Assembly (NCBI RefSeq): GCF_001577835.2
Contig: NC_029531.1
Coordinates: 1-64,000, forward strand
Length of the DNA: 64,000 bases
Direction of reading: 5' to 3'
Origin: Coturnix japonica
Lineage: Eukaryota > Chordata > Aves > Galliformes > Phasianidae
The notes beneath the pieces were generated by a model. The model was not told the DNA's origin, searched no databases, and worked only from the letters and a program-made list of their open reading frames with translations. The position numbers and the translations under genes were made by a program. Positions 23,401 to 38,400 of the stretch are shown here, one piece after another; positions within the stretch are counted from its first letter, which is position 1; each line of letters starts with the position of its first letter.

Positions 23401-26400
23401 AAACAGAGATGGGACGGACGGATCCTTGGTTGGATGTGAGCCATGGACAGGACCAAGCCTCTATCCTGCATTGTGGCTTCTGTGTTGCAGCTGCAGAAGA
23501 GATGGAGGAAGAAGAACCACCATCCCAGCCAAGCTTAGGAGAACTGACAGCATTCCATGTCAGCCCTGACTCCGTCCAGCTGCAGTGGAGCGTCCCCGAG
23601 GGCTCCTTTGACTCCTTCACGGTGCAGTACAAGGATGCACAAGGCCAGCCGCAGGTGCTGCCTGTAGACGGTGGGTCGCGCACAGTGACCGTGCCTGGGC
23701 TGGTGCCGTCCCGCCGCTACAAGTTCAACCTGTATGGGGTGTGGGGGCGAAAAAGGCTGGGCCCCATCTCTACTGATGCAGTCACTGGTGAGGATGCTGT
23801 GTGCTTATCCATGTCCTTTGGCTGACTGTGGTGTTGTCTTGTGGTGGGAGCCTTTCATGGCCCATCCTGCTTACAGTCATTTTGCTTGAGAAGGAAACTT
23901 TTCCTTGTTGATCTGGAATGTATGTAGCAATGCAAGCATGCAAGAGGAAGAACAAAATAGGGAATGAGTGATAACAGTTGCATTATGGATGGAAGAAAGG
24001 ATGGATGCTTGGAATGGTGCCTAAGTAGTTTGGTGCTTGGAGTACAGCTGGGTGGTTGGATGTATGTTTGCTTAGTTGTTGAATAAGTGAAGAGCTGGAT
24101 GGGTAGATCCTTTCACTGCTCTTTCTTCCCTCTGTATTGCAGCTGTTAGTCCAGCAAAGGATGTACAACCAACCCAGCCACGCCTGGGTGAGCTGACAGC
24201 ATCCCATGTCAGCCCCGACTCCGTCCAGCTGGAGTGGAGTGTCCCCGAGGGCTCCTTTGACTCCTTCACGGTGCAGTACAAGGATGCACAAGGCCAGCCA
24301 CAGGTGCTGCCCGTGGATGGTGGGTCGCGCACAGTGACCGTGCCTGGGCTGGCACCGTCCCGCCGCTACAAGTTCAACCTGTATGGGGTGTGGGGGCGGA
24401 AAAGGCTGGGCCCCATCTCCACTGATGCTGTCACAGGTGAGGGCAGGAATTGGCACCTTTTGGGCTCTGGGTTTACTGCAGATAGAAACTGAAACATGAC
24501 CATGCTGGGGATGTTAATTTCATCTGCCAATGGGAACAACTGTTACGTGCACATTTGGCAAAGCATCCATTGAAAGATATGAATAAATATGAGGAGATCA
24601 ATTGGGAATGGATGGAATGCTGGCTGTTGAGATGAGATGGTGCCTGCTTGAATAACTGTGTGTTAGAATGGATGAACAGATACACAAAAGAGTGAAAGGA
24701 TGGGTGCTATAATTTAGGAGTAGGTAGTTGTTTGATGAATGGGAAGGTAGATCCTTGGTCCACAGGCAATATGGATGAACATACCTTGGGTGACTTATTG
24801 AGTCATAAGGGACTTATTCAGTCCCTTGCTCTGTTGGACTGAACGTGTGCTTGCATAGAAAAATGATTGGTTAGAAGTTCATAGAGAATTAATTTGTGAA
24901 GATAGGGACAGTGACCTACCATCTGGCGGTGTGAAAGAATGGCAGTTGTGTTACATGGTTCAAAGATGGGTGGAAAAAGGGAACAGAGAAAGGGTGTTTG
25001 GATTGGTGGATAGATGTACAGACCCACGCTTCTATCGTACATTGTGCCTTCTGTGTTGCAGCTGCAGAAGAGATGGAGGAAGAAGAACCACCTTCCCAGC
25101 CACGCCTCGGAGAGCTGACAGCATCCCATGTCAGCCCAAACTCTGTCCAGCTGGAGTGGAGCATCCCCGAGGGCTCCTTTGACTCCTTCACAGTGCAGTA
25201 CGAGGATGCACAAGGCCAGACGCAGGAGCTGCACTTAGATAGTGGGTCGCGCACAGCGACCGTGTCTGGTTTGCTGCCATCCCACCCCTACCAGTTCAAC
25301 CTGTATGGCATGTGGGGGCAGACACGTCTGGGCCCCATCTCCACTGACACCATCACAGGTGAGGGCCCCTGCATGCTGCTCCTCTCTCAGCCTTGAGTTT
25401 GGTGCATGGCAGGAGCTGTGCTCTAGGCTGTGCTGGTGACTGGGTTCTGAATGGGAATGCAAACATTCTATGTCAGATTGGGAATGTATAAAGGGATGGG
25501 AGCCTGCAGGATTGGAGGAGTAGTGGGTAGCTATCAGTGGTGAGGGCTTGGCTGCATGGATGTTTGGATGAATGGGTTGTTGAGTAGATAACTTTTCAGT
25601 GAGGAGAGGTGGATGCGTGGGTGAATGCTTTATAACTTGATGAACACGTGGCTAGTTGGGTGTGTGGACATTTGCTTTGCATTGCAGCTGCAGCTCCAGC
25701 ACAAGAGGAGCCGCCATCCCCACCACGCCTGGGTGAGCTGACAGCATCCCATGTCAGCCCCAAGTCCGTCCAGCTTGAGTGGAGCGTCCCGGAGGGCTCC
25801 TTTGACTCCTTCACGGTGCAGTACAAGGATGCACAAGGCCAGCCGCAGGTGCTGCCCGTGGATGGTGGGTCACGCACAGTGACCGTGCCTGGGCTGTCAC
25901 CGTCCCGCCGCTACAAGTTCAACCTGTATGGAGTGTGGGGGCGAAAAAGGCTGGGCCCCATCTCCACTGATGCTGTCACAGGTGAGAATGTTGTGTGCTC
26001 ATCCGTGTCATTTGGCTGGCTGTGGTGTTGTCTTGTGGCAGGAGCCTTTCACAGCAGCCCTAGTTTATATTCCTCTTGCATAGGGAAGGAAATGTTTCCT
26101 TCTTGTTGATTTGGAAACTCTGTAGGGATGGGAGCCTGCAAGACCCGTGGGAGAACAGAGTAAAGAGAGACTGGTAATTGCTCTGTTAAGGTTGGAAGGA
26201 ACGGTGGATGGATGAATAGAATGTTGTGGTGATAATTTGTTCTCAGGGCACAGCTGTAGAGTTGCATGCAAGATGCATTGGTTCTTGCATAGATGGGCAT
26301 CTGTTGCGTGGATATTGTTACCATGAAATCCCCACTCTTCATTGCAGCTGCAGCTCCAGCTCAGGAGGAACCACCATCCCAACCTCGCTTGGGTGAGCTG

Positions 26401-29400
26401 ACAGCATCCCATGTCAGCCACAACTCCGTCCAGCTACAGTGGAGTGTCCCTGAGGGCTCCTTTGATTCCTTCACGGTGCAGTACAAGGATGCACAAGGCC
26501 AGCCACAGGTGCTGCCTGTAGACGGTGGGTCGCGCACAGTGACCGTGCCTGGGCTGGTGCCGTCCCGCCGCTACAAGTTCAACCTGTATGGAGTGTGGGG
26601 GCGAAAAAGGCTGGGCCCCATCTCCACTGATGCTGTAACAGGTGAGAGCAGGAATTGGCAGCTTGTGGGCTCTTGGTTTGCAGCAGGTAGAAACTGAAAC
26701 CTGGCCTGTGCTGGGGATCTTGATTCCCACTTGCATCAAGAACAGCTGTTAGGTGCCTGTTTAGGGACGGGTCCATTGAAAGTTATGCATAAGTATGAAG
26801 TGAATGATGGGGAATGGATGGAGTGCTGTCTGTTGAGATGAGTTGGTGACTGCTTGAATGGATGGACAGATACATGAATGAATGAAAGGATGGGTGCTAT
26901 AATTTAGGAGTAAGTAGTTGGTTGATGAATGGGTAGATTGATTCTTGGTCCACTGGCACAGTGGAGGTACACACCTTGGGTGACATATTGAGTAAGTGTC
27001 CCTTGCTCTGTTGGACTGAACGTGTGCTTGCATAGAAAAATGATTGGTTAGAAGTTCATAGAGAATTAATTTGTGAAGATAGGGACAGTGACCTACCATC
27101 TGGCGGTGTGAAAGAATGGCAGTTGTGTTACATGGTTCAAAGATGGGTGGAAAAAGGGAACAGAGAAAGGGTGTTTGGATTGATGGATAGATGTGAAAGA
27201 TGGACAGACTCAAGCTTCTATCCTGCATTGTGCCTTCTGTGTTGCAGCTGCAGAAGAGATTGGGGAAGAAGAACCACCTTCCCAGCCACACCTAGGAGAG
27301 CTGACAGCATCCCACGTCAGCCCTGACTCTGTCCAGCTGCAGTGGAGTGTCCCGGAGGGCTCCTTTGACTCCTTCACAGTGCAGTACAAGGATGCACAAG
27401 GCCAGCCGCAGGTGCTGCCCGTGGATGGTGGGTCACGCACAGTGACCGTGCCTGGGCTGGCGCCGTCCCGCCGCTACAAGTTCAACCTGTATGGAGTGTG
27501 GGGGCGGAAACGGCTGGGCCCCATCTCCACTGATGCAGTCACAGGTGAGGGCAGGAATTGGCACCTTTTAGGCTCTTCCTTTGCAAGGGGAAGGAACTGA
27601 AATGTGGCCTGTGCTTGGGATGTTAATTTCATCTGCCAATGGGAACAGCTGTTGGGTGCATGTTTGGCAAAGCATCCATTGAAAGATATGAATAAATATG
27701 AAGAGATCAATGGGGAATGGATGGAATGCTGGCTGTTGAGATGGGACGGTGCCTGCTTGAATAACTGTGTGTTAGAATAGATGAACAGATACACAAAAGA
27801 GTGAAAGGATGAGTGCTATAATTTAGGAGTAATTAGGAATAATTTAGGAGCTATAATTTAGGAGTTGGTTGAAGAATGGGTAGGTAGATCCCCAGTCCAG
27901 TGCTGCAGTGGATGTACGTACCTTCCGTGGCATACTGAGTAAGTGTCCTTTGCTCTGTTGGACTGAACGTGTGGTTGCATAGAAAAATGGTTGGATATAA
28001 GTTCGTAGAGAATCCTTGTGTGAATGGTGGGACAGGAACCTGGGTATCTGAATGCTGGCGGTACGAAAGAATGGCAGCTGGGTTACGTGTTTAAAAGATG
28101 AATGAAGAAAGGAAACAGAGATGGGACGGACGGATCCTTGGTTGGATGTGAGCCATGGACAGGACCAAGCCTCTATCCTGCATTGTGGCTTCTGTGTTGC
28201 AGCTGCAGAAGAGATGGAGGAAGAAGAACCACCATCCCAGCCAAGCTTAGGAGAACTGACAGCATCCCATGTCAGCCCCAACTCCATCCAGCTGCAGTGG
28301 AGCGTCCCCGAGGGCTCCTTTGACTCCTTCACAGTGCAGTACAAGGATGCACAAGGCCAGCCACAGATGCTGCCTGTGGACGGTGGGTCACGCACAGTGA
28401 CCGTGCCCGGGCTGGCGCCATCCCGCCACTACAAGTTCAACCTGTACGGGGTGTGGGGGCGAAAAAGGCTGGGCCCCATCTCCACTGATGCAGTCACAGG
28501 TGAGGACAGGAGTTGGGACCAGGTGGGCTCTGAGTTTGCTGCAGATAGAAACAGATAAATGGCCTGTGCTGGGGATGTTGATTTCCTCTGGCAATAGGAA
28601 CAGCCTTTGGGTGCCTGTTTAGGGATGTATCCATTGAAAGATATGCATAAATGTGAAATGACCAATTGGGAATGGATGGAGTACTGGCGGTTGAGATGAG
28701 ATGATAGCTGCTTAAGTAACTGTGTGTTAGAATGGATGGACAGACACACAAAGGAGTGAAAGGATGGGTGGTATAGTTAAGGAATAGGTAGTTGGTAAAA
28801 CAATGGGTAGGTAGATCCTTGGTCCACTCACACAGTGGATGAACATTCCTTGGATGATATATAGTTAATAAGTGTCCCTTGCTCTGTTGGACTGAGCATG
28901 CGGTTGCATAGAAAATTGATTGGGTAGAAGTACAGGGAGAATCCTTGTGTGAATGGTGGAACAGGAACCTGAGTGTCTCGATGCCGGTGACGTGAAAGAA
29001 TGGCAGCTGGGTTACATGATTCAAAGATGAATGAAGAAAGGAATCAGAGAGAGGGAGACTGGATGGACGGATCCTTGGTTGGAGGTGAGCCATAGACAGG
29101 ACCAAGCTTCTATCCTGCATTGTGGCTTCTGTGTTGCAGCTGCAGAAGAGACGGAGGAGGAGGAACCACCATCCCAGCCACGCCTTGGAGAACTGACAGC
29201 ATCCCATGTCAGCCCAAACTCTGTCCAGCTGGAGTGGAGCGTCCCCGAGGGCTCCTTTGACTCCTTCACAATGCAGTACATGGACGAGCATGGACAGCCA
29301 CAGGAGCTGCACTTGGATAGTGGGTCCCGTACAGCGACTGTGTCTGGTTTGCTGCCATCCCACCCCTACAAGTTCAACCTGTACGGCGTGTGGGGGCAGA

Positions 29401-32400
29401 CACGTCTAGGCCCCATCTCCACTGACACCATCACAGGTGAGGGTCCCTGCATGACAGAGTTCTGAATGGGAATGCAAACATTCTGTGTCAGATTGATAAT
29501 GTACGCAGGGATTGGAGCCTGCAGGATTGGAGGAGTAGTGGGTAGTGATCAGTGGTGAGTTATTTATTGTACGTATGTCTGGATGTATGGGTTGTTGAAC
29601 AGATAACTTTTCAGTGAGCACAGGTGGATGCTTGGCTGAATGTTTTGTGAGTTGTTGAACATGTGGCTAGTTGGGTGGGTTGACATTTACTTTGACTTGC
29701 AGCTGCAGCTCCAGCACAGGAGGAACCACCTTCCCCACCACGCCTTGGAGAGCTCACAGCATCCCATGTCAGCCCCGACTCCGTCCAGCTTGAGTGGAGC
29801 GTCCCCGAGGGCTCCTTTGACTCCTTCACGGTGCAGTACAAGGATGCACAAGGCCAGCCGCAGGTGCTGCCTGTGGACGGTGGGTCGCGCACAGTGACCG
29901 TGCCTGGCCTGGCGCCATCCCGCCGCTACAAGTTCAACCTGTACGGAGTGTGGGGGCGGAAAAGGCTGGGCCCCATCTCCACTGATGCTGTCACAGGTGA
30001 GGGCAGGAATTGGCACCTTTTGGGCTTTGGGCTTGCTTCAGATAGAAACTGTAATGTGGCCTGTGCTGGGGATCTTGATTTCCTCTGGCAGTGTGAACAG
30101 CTGTTGGGTGCCTCTTTTGGGAAGTATCCATGAGCTGGTGCGTGAAGTTGGCAGGAGCCAATGGGGAATGGATGGAGTGCTGGCTGTTGGGATGAGATGG
30201 TGGCTGCTTGAATAACTATGTGTTGGAATGTATAGACAGATAAACAAAGGAGGGAAAGAATGGGTGCTATAATTTTGGATTAGGCAGTTGGTTGAAGGAT
30301 GGACATGTAGAACCTTGTTGAACTGGTACAGTGGATGGGTATGTGCACAGGTGAATGAGATAATCCCTGGGTATCATTTTGAATAAGTGTCCCTTGGTCT
30401 GTTAGACAGAACGTATACTTGCACAGAAAAATGATTGGATAGAGGTACGGAAAGAATCCTTGTGTGAATGGTGGGAGAGGAACCTGGGTGACTGGATGGA
30501 ACTGTTGTAATGTAATAGCAGCTGGGTTACATAGTTCAAGTAAGGAGTAGATTCAAAGTTGTATAGAAAATGGGAACAAAGAGAGGGTGATTGGATGGAT
30601 CTACAGATGTGACCAATGGATTGGACGAAGCTTCTATCCTGCATTGTGCCTTCTGTGTTGCAGTGGCAGAAGACATGGAGGAGGAGGAACCGCCTTCCCC
30701 ACCACGCCTGGGTGAGCTGACAGCATCCCATGTCAGCCCTGACTCCGTCCAGCTGCAGTGGAGCGTCCCCGAGGGCTCCTTTGACTCCTTCACGGTGCAG
30801 TACANNNNNNNNNNNNNNNNNNNNNNNNNTCCTCCCAGCCTGTACAGGTGACTGGGGTTCTTCCGGCCCAAGTGCAAAACCTTGCACTTTGCTGTGTTGA
30901 ACCTCATTAGGTTCACCCGAGCCCAGCTTTCCAGCCTGTCGAGGTTCCTCTGAATGGCATCCCTTCCTTCCACCGTATCGACTGCACCAGTCAGCTTGGT
31001 GTCGTCAGCAAACTTGCTGAGGGTGCACTCAATTCCCTCATCAGTGTCATTAATAAAGATGTTAAAGAGCACCGGTCCCAAGACAGACCCTTGAGGGACA
31101 CCGCATGTTACCAGCCTCCACCTGGACATAGAGCCATTGACCACAACCCTCAGTCTGCGGCCTTCCTGTTAGACAGAATGTATACTTGCACAGAAAAATG
31201 ATTGGATGAAAGTATGGAGAAGTCCTTATGTGAATGGTGGGACAGGAACCTGGGTGACTGGATGGATCTGTTCTAAAGTAATGGCAGCTGGGTTACATGG
31301 TTCAAAAGTAAGGAGTAGATTCAAAGTTGTATGGAAAATGGGAACAAAGAGAGGGTGATTGGATGGATGTAAGGATGTGACCGATGGATTTTTAAGAAGC
31401 TTCTATCCTGCATTGTGCCTTCTGTGTGGCAGCTACAGAAGAGATGGAGGAGGAAGAATCACCATCCCAGCCACGCCTTGGAGAGCTGACAGCATCCCAT
31501 GTCAGCCCCGACTCTGTCCAGCTGGAGTGGAGTGTCCCTGAGGGCTCCTTTGACTCCTTCACAGTGCAGTACAAGGATGCACAAGGCCAGCCGCAGGTGC
31601 TGCCTGTGGACGGTGGGTCACGCACAGTGACCGTGCCCGGGCTGGTTCCGTCCCGCCGCTACAAGTTCAACCTGTACGGGGTGTGGGGGCGGAAACGGCT
31701 GGGCCCCATCTCCACTGATGCAGTCACAGGTGAGGATGCTGTGTGCTCATCCATGTAATTTGGCGGACAGTGGTGTCATCTTGTGGCAGGAGCCTTTCAT
31801 GGCTCCTCCTGCTTACACTCATCTTGCTTGAGAAGGAAACTTTTTCCTGTTGTTGATCCGGAACGTATGTAGGGATGCAAGCATGCAAGATTCGAGGAGG
31901 AACAAATTAGGGAATGATTGATAACAGCTGAATTATGGATGGAAAATAAGGAAGGATGAAATGAATGGTGTCTAAGTAAATGCCTAAGTAAACTGGTGCT
32001 TGGAGTACAGCTGGGTGGTTGGATCAATGTTTGGTTGGTTGTTGAATAGATGGAGAGGTGGATGGGCAGAAGCTTTCACTGTGAATTCCTCCATTTTTAC
32101 TGCAGCTGCTAGTCCAGCAAAGGATGTACAACCACCCCAACCACACCTGGGTGAGCTGACAGCATCCCATGTCAGCCCCGACTCCATCCAGCTTGAGTGG
32201 AGCGTCCCCAAGGGCTCCTTTGACTCCTTCACGGTGCAGTACAAGGATGCACAAGGCCAGCCACAGATGCTGCCTGTGGACGGTGGGTCGCGCACAGTGA
32301 CCGTGCCCGGGCTGGCACCGTCCCGCCGCTACAAGTTCAACCTGTACGGAGTGTGGGGGCGGAAACGGCTGGGCCCCATCTCCACTGATGCCATCACAGG

Positions 32401-35400
32401 TGAGGGCAGGAATTGGCACCTTTGGGCTCTGGGTTTGCTGCAGGTTGTAACTGAAATATGGCCTGTGCTGGGGATCTTGATTTCCTCTGGCAGTGTGAAC
32501 AGCTGTTGGGTGCCTCTTTAGGGAAGTAACCATTAGTTGGTGCATGAAGTTAGCAGGAACCAATGGGGAATGATGGAGTGCTGTCTGTTGGGATGAGATG
32601 GTGGCTGATAGATAACTGTGTGTTGGAATGTATGGACAGGACAGATAAACAAAGGATAGAAAGAATGGGTGGTATAATTTAGGAATAGGTAGTTCATTGA
32701 AGGATGGACAGGTAGAGAACCTTCGTGAACTGGTACAGTGGATGGGTATGTGAACGAGTGAGTGAAATAATCCTTTGGTGACATATTGAGTAAGTGTCTC
32801 TTGGTCTGTTGGACTGAACATGTGATTGCATAGAGAAATGATTGGATAGATGTACAGAGAGAATCCTTGTGTGAATGGTGTGACAGTAACCTGGGTGTCT
32901 GGATGCTGGAATGGCAGCTGCCTTACAAGGTACAAATAAGGAGTAGATTCAAAGATGGATGAAGAAAGGGAACAAAGAGAGGGTGACGGGATGGATGGAT
33001 GGCTGTGAGCCATGGACATCACCTTGCTTCTATCCTGCATTGTGCCTTCTGTGTTGCAGCTGCAGAAGAGGTGGAGGAGGAAGAACCACCATCCCAGCCA
33101 CGCCTTGGAGAACTGACAGCATCCCATGTCAGCCCAAACTCTGTCCAGCTGCAGTGGAGCATCCCCGAGGGCTCCTTTGACTCCTTCACAGTTCAGTACA
33201 TGGATGAGCATGGACAGCCACAGGAGCTGCACTTGGATAGTGGGGCGCGCACAGCGACTGTGTCTGGTTTGCTGCCATCCCACCCCTACCAGTTCAACCT
33301 GTATGGTGTGTGGGGGCAGACACGTCTGGGCCCCATCTCCACTGACACCATCACAGGTGAGGGCCCCTGCATGCTGCTCCTCTCTCAGCCTTGAGCTTGG
33401 TGCATGGCAGGAGCTATGTGCTGAGCTGTGCTGGTGACTGGGTTCTGAACGGGAATGGAAATGTTCCGTGTCAGATTGGGAATGTACGAAGCTATGTGAG
33501 CCTGCAGGATTAGAGGAGTAGTGGGTAGTTAGGGCTTGGTTGCACGGATGTTTAGATGGATGGAAGGTTGGGTGGTTGAGTAGATAACTTTTCAGTGAGC
33601 ACAGGTGGATGTTTTGATGAATGCTTGGTAAGTTGTTGAACACGTGGCTTGTTGGGTGTGTGGACACTTACTTTCTCTTGCAGCTGCAGCTCCAGCAAAG
33701 GAGGAGCCACCTTCCCCACCACGCCTGGGTGAGCTGACAGCATCCCACGTCAGCCCCGACTCCATCCAGCTTGAGTGGAGCATCCCCGAGGGCTCCTTTA
33801 ACTCCTTCACGGTGCAGTACAAGGATGCACAAGGCCAGCCACAGGTGCTGCCTGTGGATGGCGGGTCACGCACAGTGACCGTGCCTTGGCTGGCACCGTC
33901 CCGCCGCTACAAGTTCAACCTGTACGGGCTGTGGGGGCGAAAACGGCTGGGCCCCATCTCCACTGATGCCGTCACAGGTGAGGGCAGGAATTGGCACCTG
34001 CTGCGTTCTGGGTTTGCAGGAAGTAGGAATTGAATCATGGCCTGTGCTGGGGATCTTGATTTCCTCTGGCAATTGGAGCAGCTGTTGGGTGCTTTTTATG
34101 GAAGAATCTATTGAAAGTTATGCGTAAGTGTGAAGTGACCAATGGGGAATGGATGGAATGCTGTCTGTTGAGATGAGATGGTGGCTGCTTAAATATCTGT
34201 GTGTTAGAATGGATGGACAGATACACAAATGAGTGAAATGTTGTGTGGTATACTTAAGAATCAGAATCAGAATAATCAAGGTTGTAAAAGATCTAGAAGA
34301 TCATCCAGTCCAACAATCACCAATACTTCCCAGCTAAATCATATCGCTCAACACAACATCCAAACTTTTCTTGAACACCTCCATGGTCGGCAACTCAACC
34401 ACCTCCCTGGGCAGTGCATTCCAATGCCTCATCACCCTTTCCGAGAAAGTAATACTTCCTAATGTCCAGCCTGAACCTCCCCTGGCGCAGCTTAAAACCA
34501 TTCCCTCTAGTTCTATCACTGATTACACGAGAGAAGAGGCCAACCCCCAGCTCACTACAACCTCCCTTCAGGAAGTTATAGAGAGCAATGAGGTCTCCCC
34601 TGAGCCTCTTCTTCTCCAGGCTGAACAATCCCAGCTTCCTCAGCCTCTCCTCATAAGGCCTGTGCTCCAGACCCCTCACAAGCTTTGTAGCCCTCCTCTG
34701 AACGCGTTCCAGGGCCTCAGTGTCTTTCTTGCAGCGAGGGGCCCAAAACTGAGCACAGTACTCAAGGTACAGCTTCACCAGTGCCAGGTACAGGGGGCAA
34801 TTACCTTCTTGTTCCTGCTAGTAACACTGTTTTTGATACAAGTCAGGATGCTGTTGGCCTTCTTGGCCTCCCAGGCACACTGTTGGCTCATGTTCAGCCG
34901 AGCATCAATCAGTATCCCCAGGTCTGTTTACTCCACACAGTACTCCAGCCACTCCGTCACAAGCCTATATGGCTGCCTGGGGATCTTGTTGTTAAAGTTG
35001 TTGTTGTTAAGGCTGTTGTTGTTAAAGAATAGGTAGTTGGTTGAACAATGGGTAGGTTGATCCTTGGTCCACTGGCACAGTGGATGTACATACCTTGGGT
35101 GGAATACTGATTAAGTGTCCCTTGCTCTGTTGGGTGGAACGTGTGGTTGCATAGAAAAATGATTGGATTGAGGTTCCTAGAGAATACTTGTGTGAATGGT
35201 GGGAAAGGAACCTGGGTGTCTGGATGCTGGTGGTGTAAAAGAATGGCAGCTGAGTTACATGTTTAAAAGATGAATGAAGAAAGGAATCAGAGAGAGAGAG
35301 AAGGGACGGACGGATCCTTGGTTGGATGTGAGCCATGGACAGGACCAAACCTCTATCCTGCATTGTGGCTTCTGTGTTGCAGCTGCAGAAGAGATGGAGG

Positions 35401-38400
35401 AAGAAGAACCACCATCCCAGCCAAGCTTAGGAGAACTGACAGCATTCCATGTCAGCCCTGACTCCGTCCAGCTGCAGTGGAGCGTCCCCGAGGGCTCCTT
35501 TGACTCCTTCACGGTGCAGTACAAGGATGCACAAGGCCAGCCGCAGGTGCTGCCTGTGGATGGTGGGTCGCGCACAGTGACCGTGCCTGGGCTGGTTCCG
35601 TCCCGCCGCTACAAGTTCAACCTGTACGGGGTGTGGGGGCGAAAAAGGCTGGGCCCCATCTCCACTGATGCGGTCACAGGTGAGGGCAGGAATTGGCACC
35701 TGCTGGGCTCTGGGTTTGCAGCAGGTAGAATCTGAAACATGGCCTGTGTTGGGGATCTTGATTTTCTCTAGCAACGGGAGCAGCTTTAGGTGCCTGTTTA
35801 TGGAAGGATCCATTGAAAGTTATGCATAAGTGTGAGGTGACCGATGGGGAATGGATGGAGTGATGGCTGTTGAGATGACATGGTAGCTGCTTAAATAACT
35901 GTGTGTTAGAATAGATGGACAGATACAATAAAGGAGTGAGAGGATGGGTGGTATAGTTAAGGAATAGGTAGTTGGTAAAACAATGGGTAGGTAGATCCTT
36001 GGTCCACTCACACAGTGGATGAACATGCCCTGGTGGAATATTAAGTAAGTGTCCCTTGCTCTGCTGGACTGAGAGTGTGGTTGCATAGAAAAATAATTGG
36101 ATTGAAGTTCGTAGAGAATCCTTGTGTGAATGGTGGGAAAGGAACCTGGGTGTCTGGAGGTTGGCCATGTAAAAGAATGGCAGCTGAGTTACATGTTTCA
36201 AAGATGAATGAAGAAAGGAAACAGAGATGGGATGGAAGAATCCTTAGTTGGATGTGAGCCATGGACAAGACCAAGCCTCTATCCTGCATTGTGGCTTCTG
36301 TGTTGCAGCTGCAGAAGAGATGGAGGAGGAGGAACCACCATCCCAGCCACACCTAGGAGAGCTGACAGCATCCAACGTCAGCCCCAACTCCGTCCAGCTG
36401 CAGTGGAGCGTCCCCGAGGGCTCCTTTGACTCCTTTACGGTGCAGTACAAGGATGCACAAGGCCAGCCACAGGTGCTGCCTGTGGATGGTGGGTCGCGCA
36501 CAGTGACCGTGCCTGGGCTGTCGCCATCCCGCCGCTACAAGTTCAACCTGTATGGGGTGTGGGGGCGAAAACGGCTGGGCCCCATCTCCACTGATGCTGT
36601 CACAGGTGAGGGCAGGAATTGGAACCTGCTGGGCTCTGGCTTTGCTGCAGATAGAAACTGAAATGTGGCCTTTGCTGGGAATGTTGATTTCCTCTGACCA
36701 CGGGAGCAGCTTTTGGGTGCCACTTTAGGGGGGATCCATTAATCAGTGTGTGAAGTATGAAGTGACCAATAGGGAATGGATGAAGTGTTGTCTGTTGAAA
36801 TGGTATGGTGTCTGGTTGATTCATTATCTGTTGGAATGGATGAACAGAATCACGAAGTTGTGAAAAGATGAATGGAATAAAGGAGGAATAGATGAATGGG
36901 TGAAAAATCAATAGGTAAATCCTTAGTGGACTGGCAAAATGGATGGTTATGTTCACAGGTTGATGACTTACTTCTTGAGTGGATGGAGCTAATTGTCCAA
37001 TTGTCCCTTGGTCAGATGGGCTGAATGTGTGGATGCATAGAAAAGTGATTGCCTAGAAGTACAAAGAGAATCTTTGTATGAATGGTGGGTGAGTAACCTG
37101 GGTGTCTGGATGCTGTTGGTATGAAGGAGTGGCAGTTGGGTTACATGATTCAAAGATGAAGAGGAAAGGAAACAGAGAGGGGGTGATTGAATGGACAGAT
37201 ACTTGTTTGGATGTGAGCTGTAGACAGGACCATGCTTCTGTCCTGCATTGTGCCTTCTGTGTTGCAGCTGCAGAAGAGATGGAGGAGGAGGAACCACCAT
37301 CCCAGCCACACCTCGGAGAGCTGACAGCATCCCATGTCAGCCCAAACTCCGTCCAGCTGGACTGGAGCGTCCCCGAGGGCTCCTTTGACTCCTTCACAGT
37401 GCAGTACATGGATGCACAAGGCCAGACGCAGGAGCTGCACTTGGATAGTGGGTCGCGCACAGCGACCGTGTCTGGTTTGCTGCCATCCCACCCCTACCAG
37501 TTCAACCTGTATGGGGTCTGGGGGCAGACACGGTCTTGGCCCCATCTCCACTGACACCATCCACAGGTGAGGGCCCTTGCATGCTGCTCCTCTCTGGGCC
37601 TTGAGCTTGGTGCATGGCAGAGCCGTTTTGCTGGGCTGTGCTGGTGACTGGTTCTAAATGGAATGGAAATGTTCTGTGTCAGATTAGGAATGTACGAAGG
37701 GATAGAGCACGCAGATTGGATGAGTAGTGGGTATAATCAGTGGTGAGGCTTGGTTGCACGGATGTTTGGATGGATGGAAGGTTGGGTGGTTGAGCAGATA
37801 ACTCTTCAGTGAGCACAGGTGGATGCTTGGCTGAATGTTTGGTAGGTGATGAACAGATGGCTAATTGGGTGTGTGGACATTTACTTTGTCTTGCAGCTGC
37901 AGCTCCAGCACAGGAGGAGCCACCTTCCCCACCACGCCTGGGAGAGCTGACAGCATCCCATGTCAGCCCGACACCGTCCAGCTGCAGTGGAGCGTCCCGA
38001 GGGCTCCTTTGACTCCTTCACAGTGCAGTACAAGGATGCACAAGGCCAGCCGCAGGTGCTGCCTGTGGACGGTGGGTCACGCACAGTGACCGTGCCTGGG
38101 CTGGTGCCATCCCGCCGCTACAAGTTCAACCTATATGGGCTGTGGGGGCGGAAACGGCTGGGCCCCATCTCCACTGATGCCATCACAGGTCAGTGCTCCT
38201 GCTCACCCTATGTCTCTTTTATTCTGTGTGACTGGAATACAGCTACTACCTTGCCTGGGGCTGCACTCATTACTTCTTGCACTGTGGGAACTGTGGTTAA
38301 ATTTTGGGCAATGGTTTGGTATTGGATAGGTGAATGGGTGGCTGTGTGAAGGTTGGAGAGCCTGTATACAGCTTTACTTAAAGGTGGGTGGTTAGAGCAA

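Noticed and set aside
32024-33667. 547-aa minus-strand open frame in the TNXB array
   Set aside because: It is the antisense shadow of FN3 exons and introns and repeats wherever the exons repeat.
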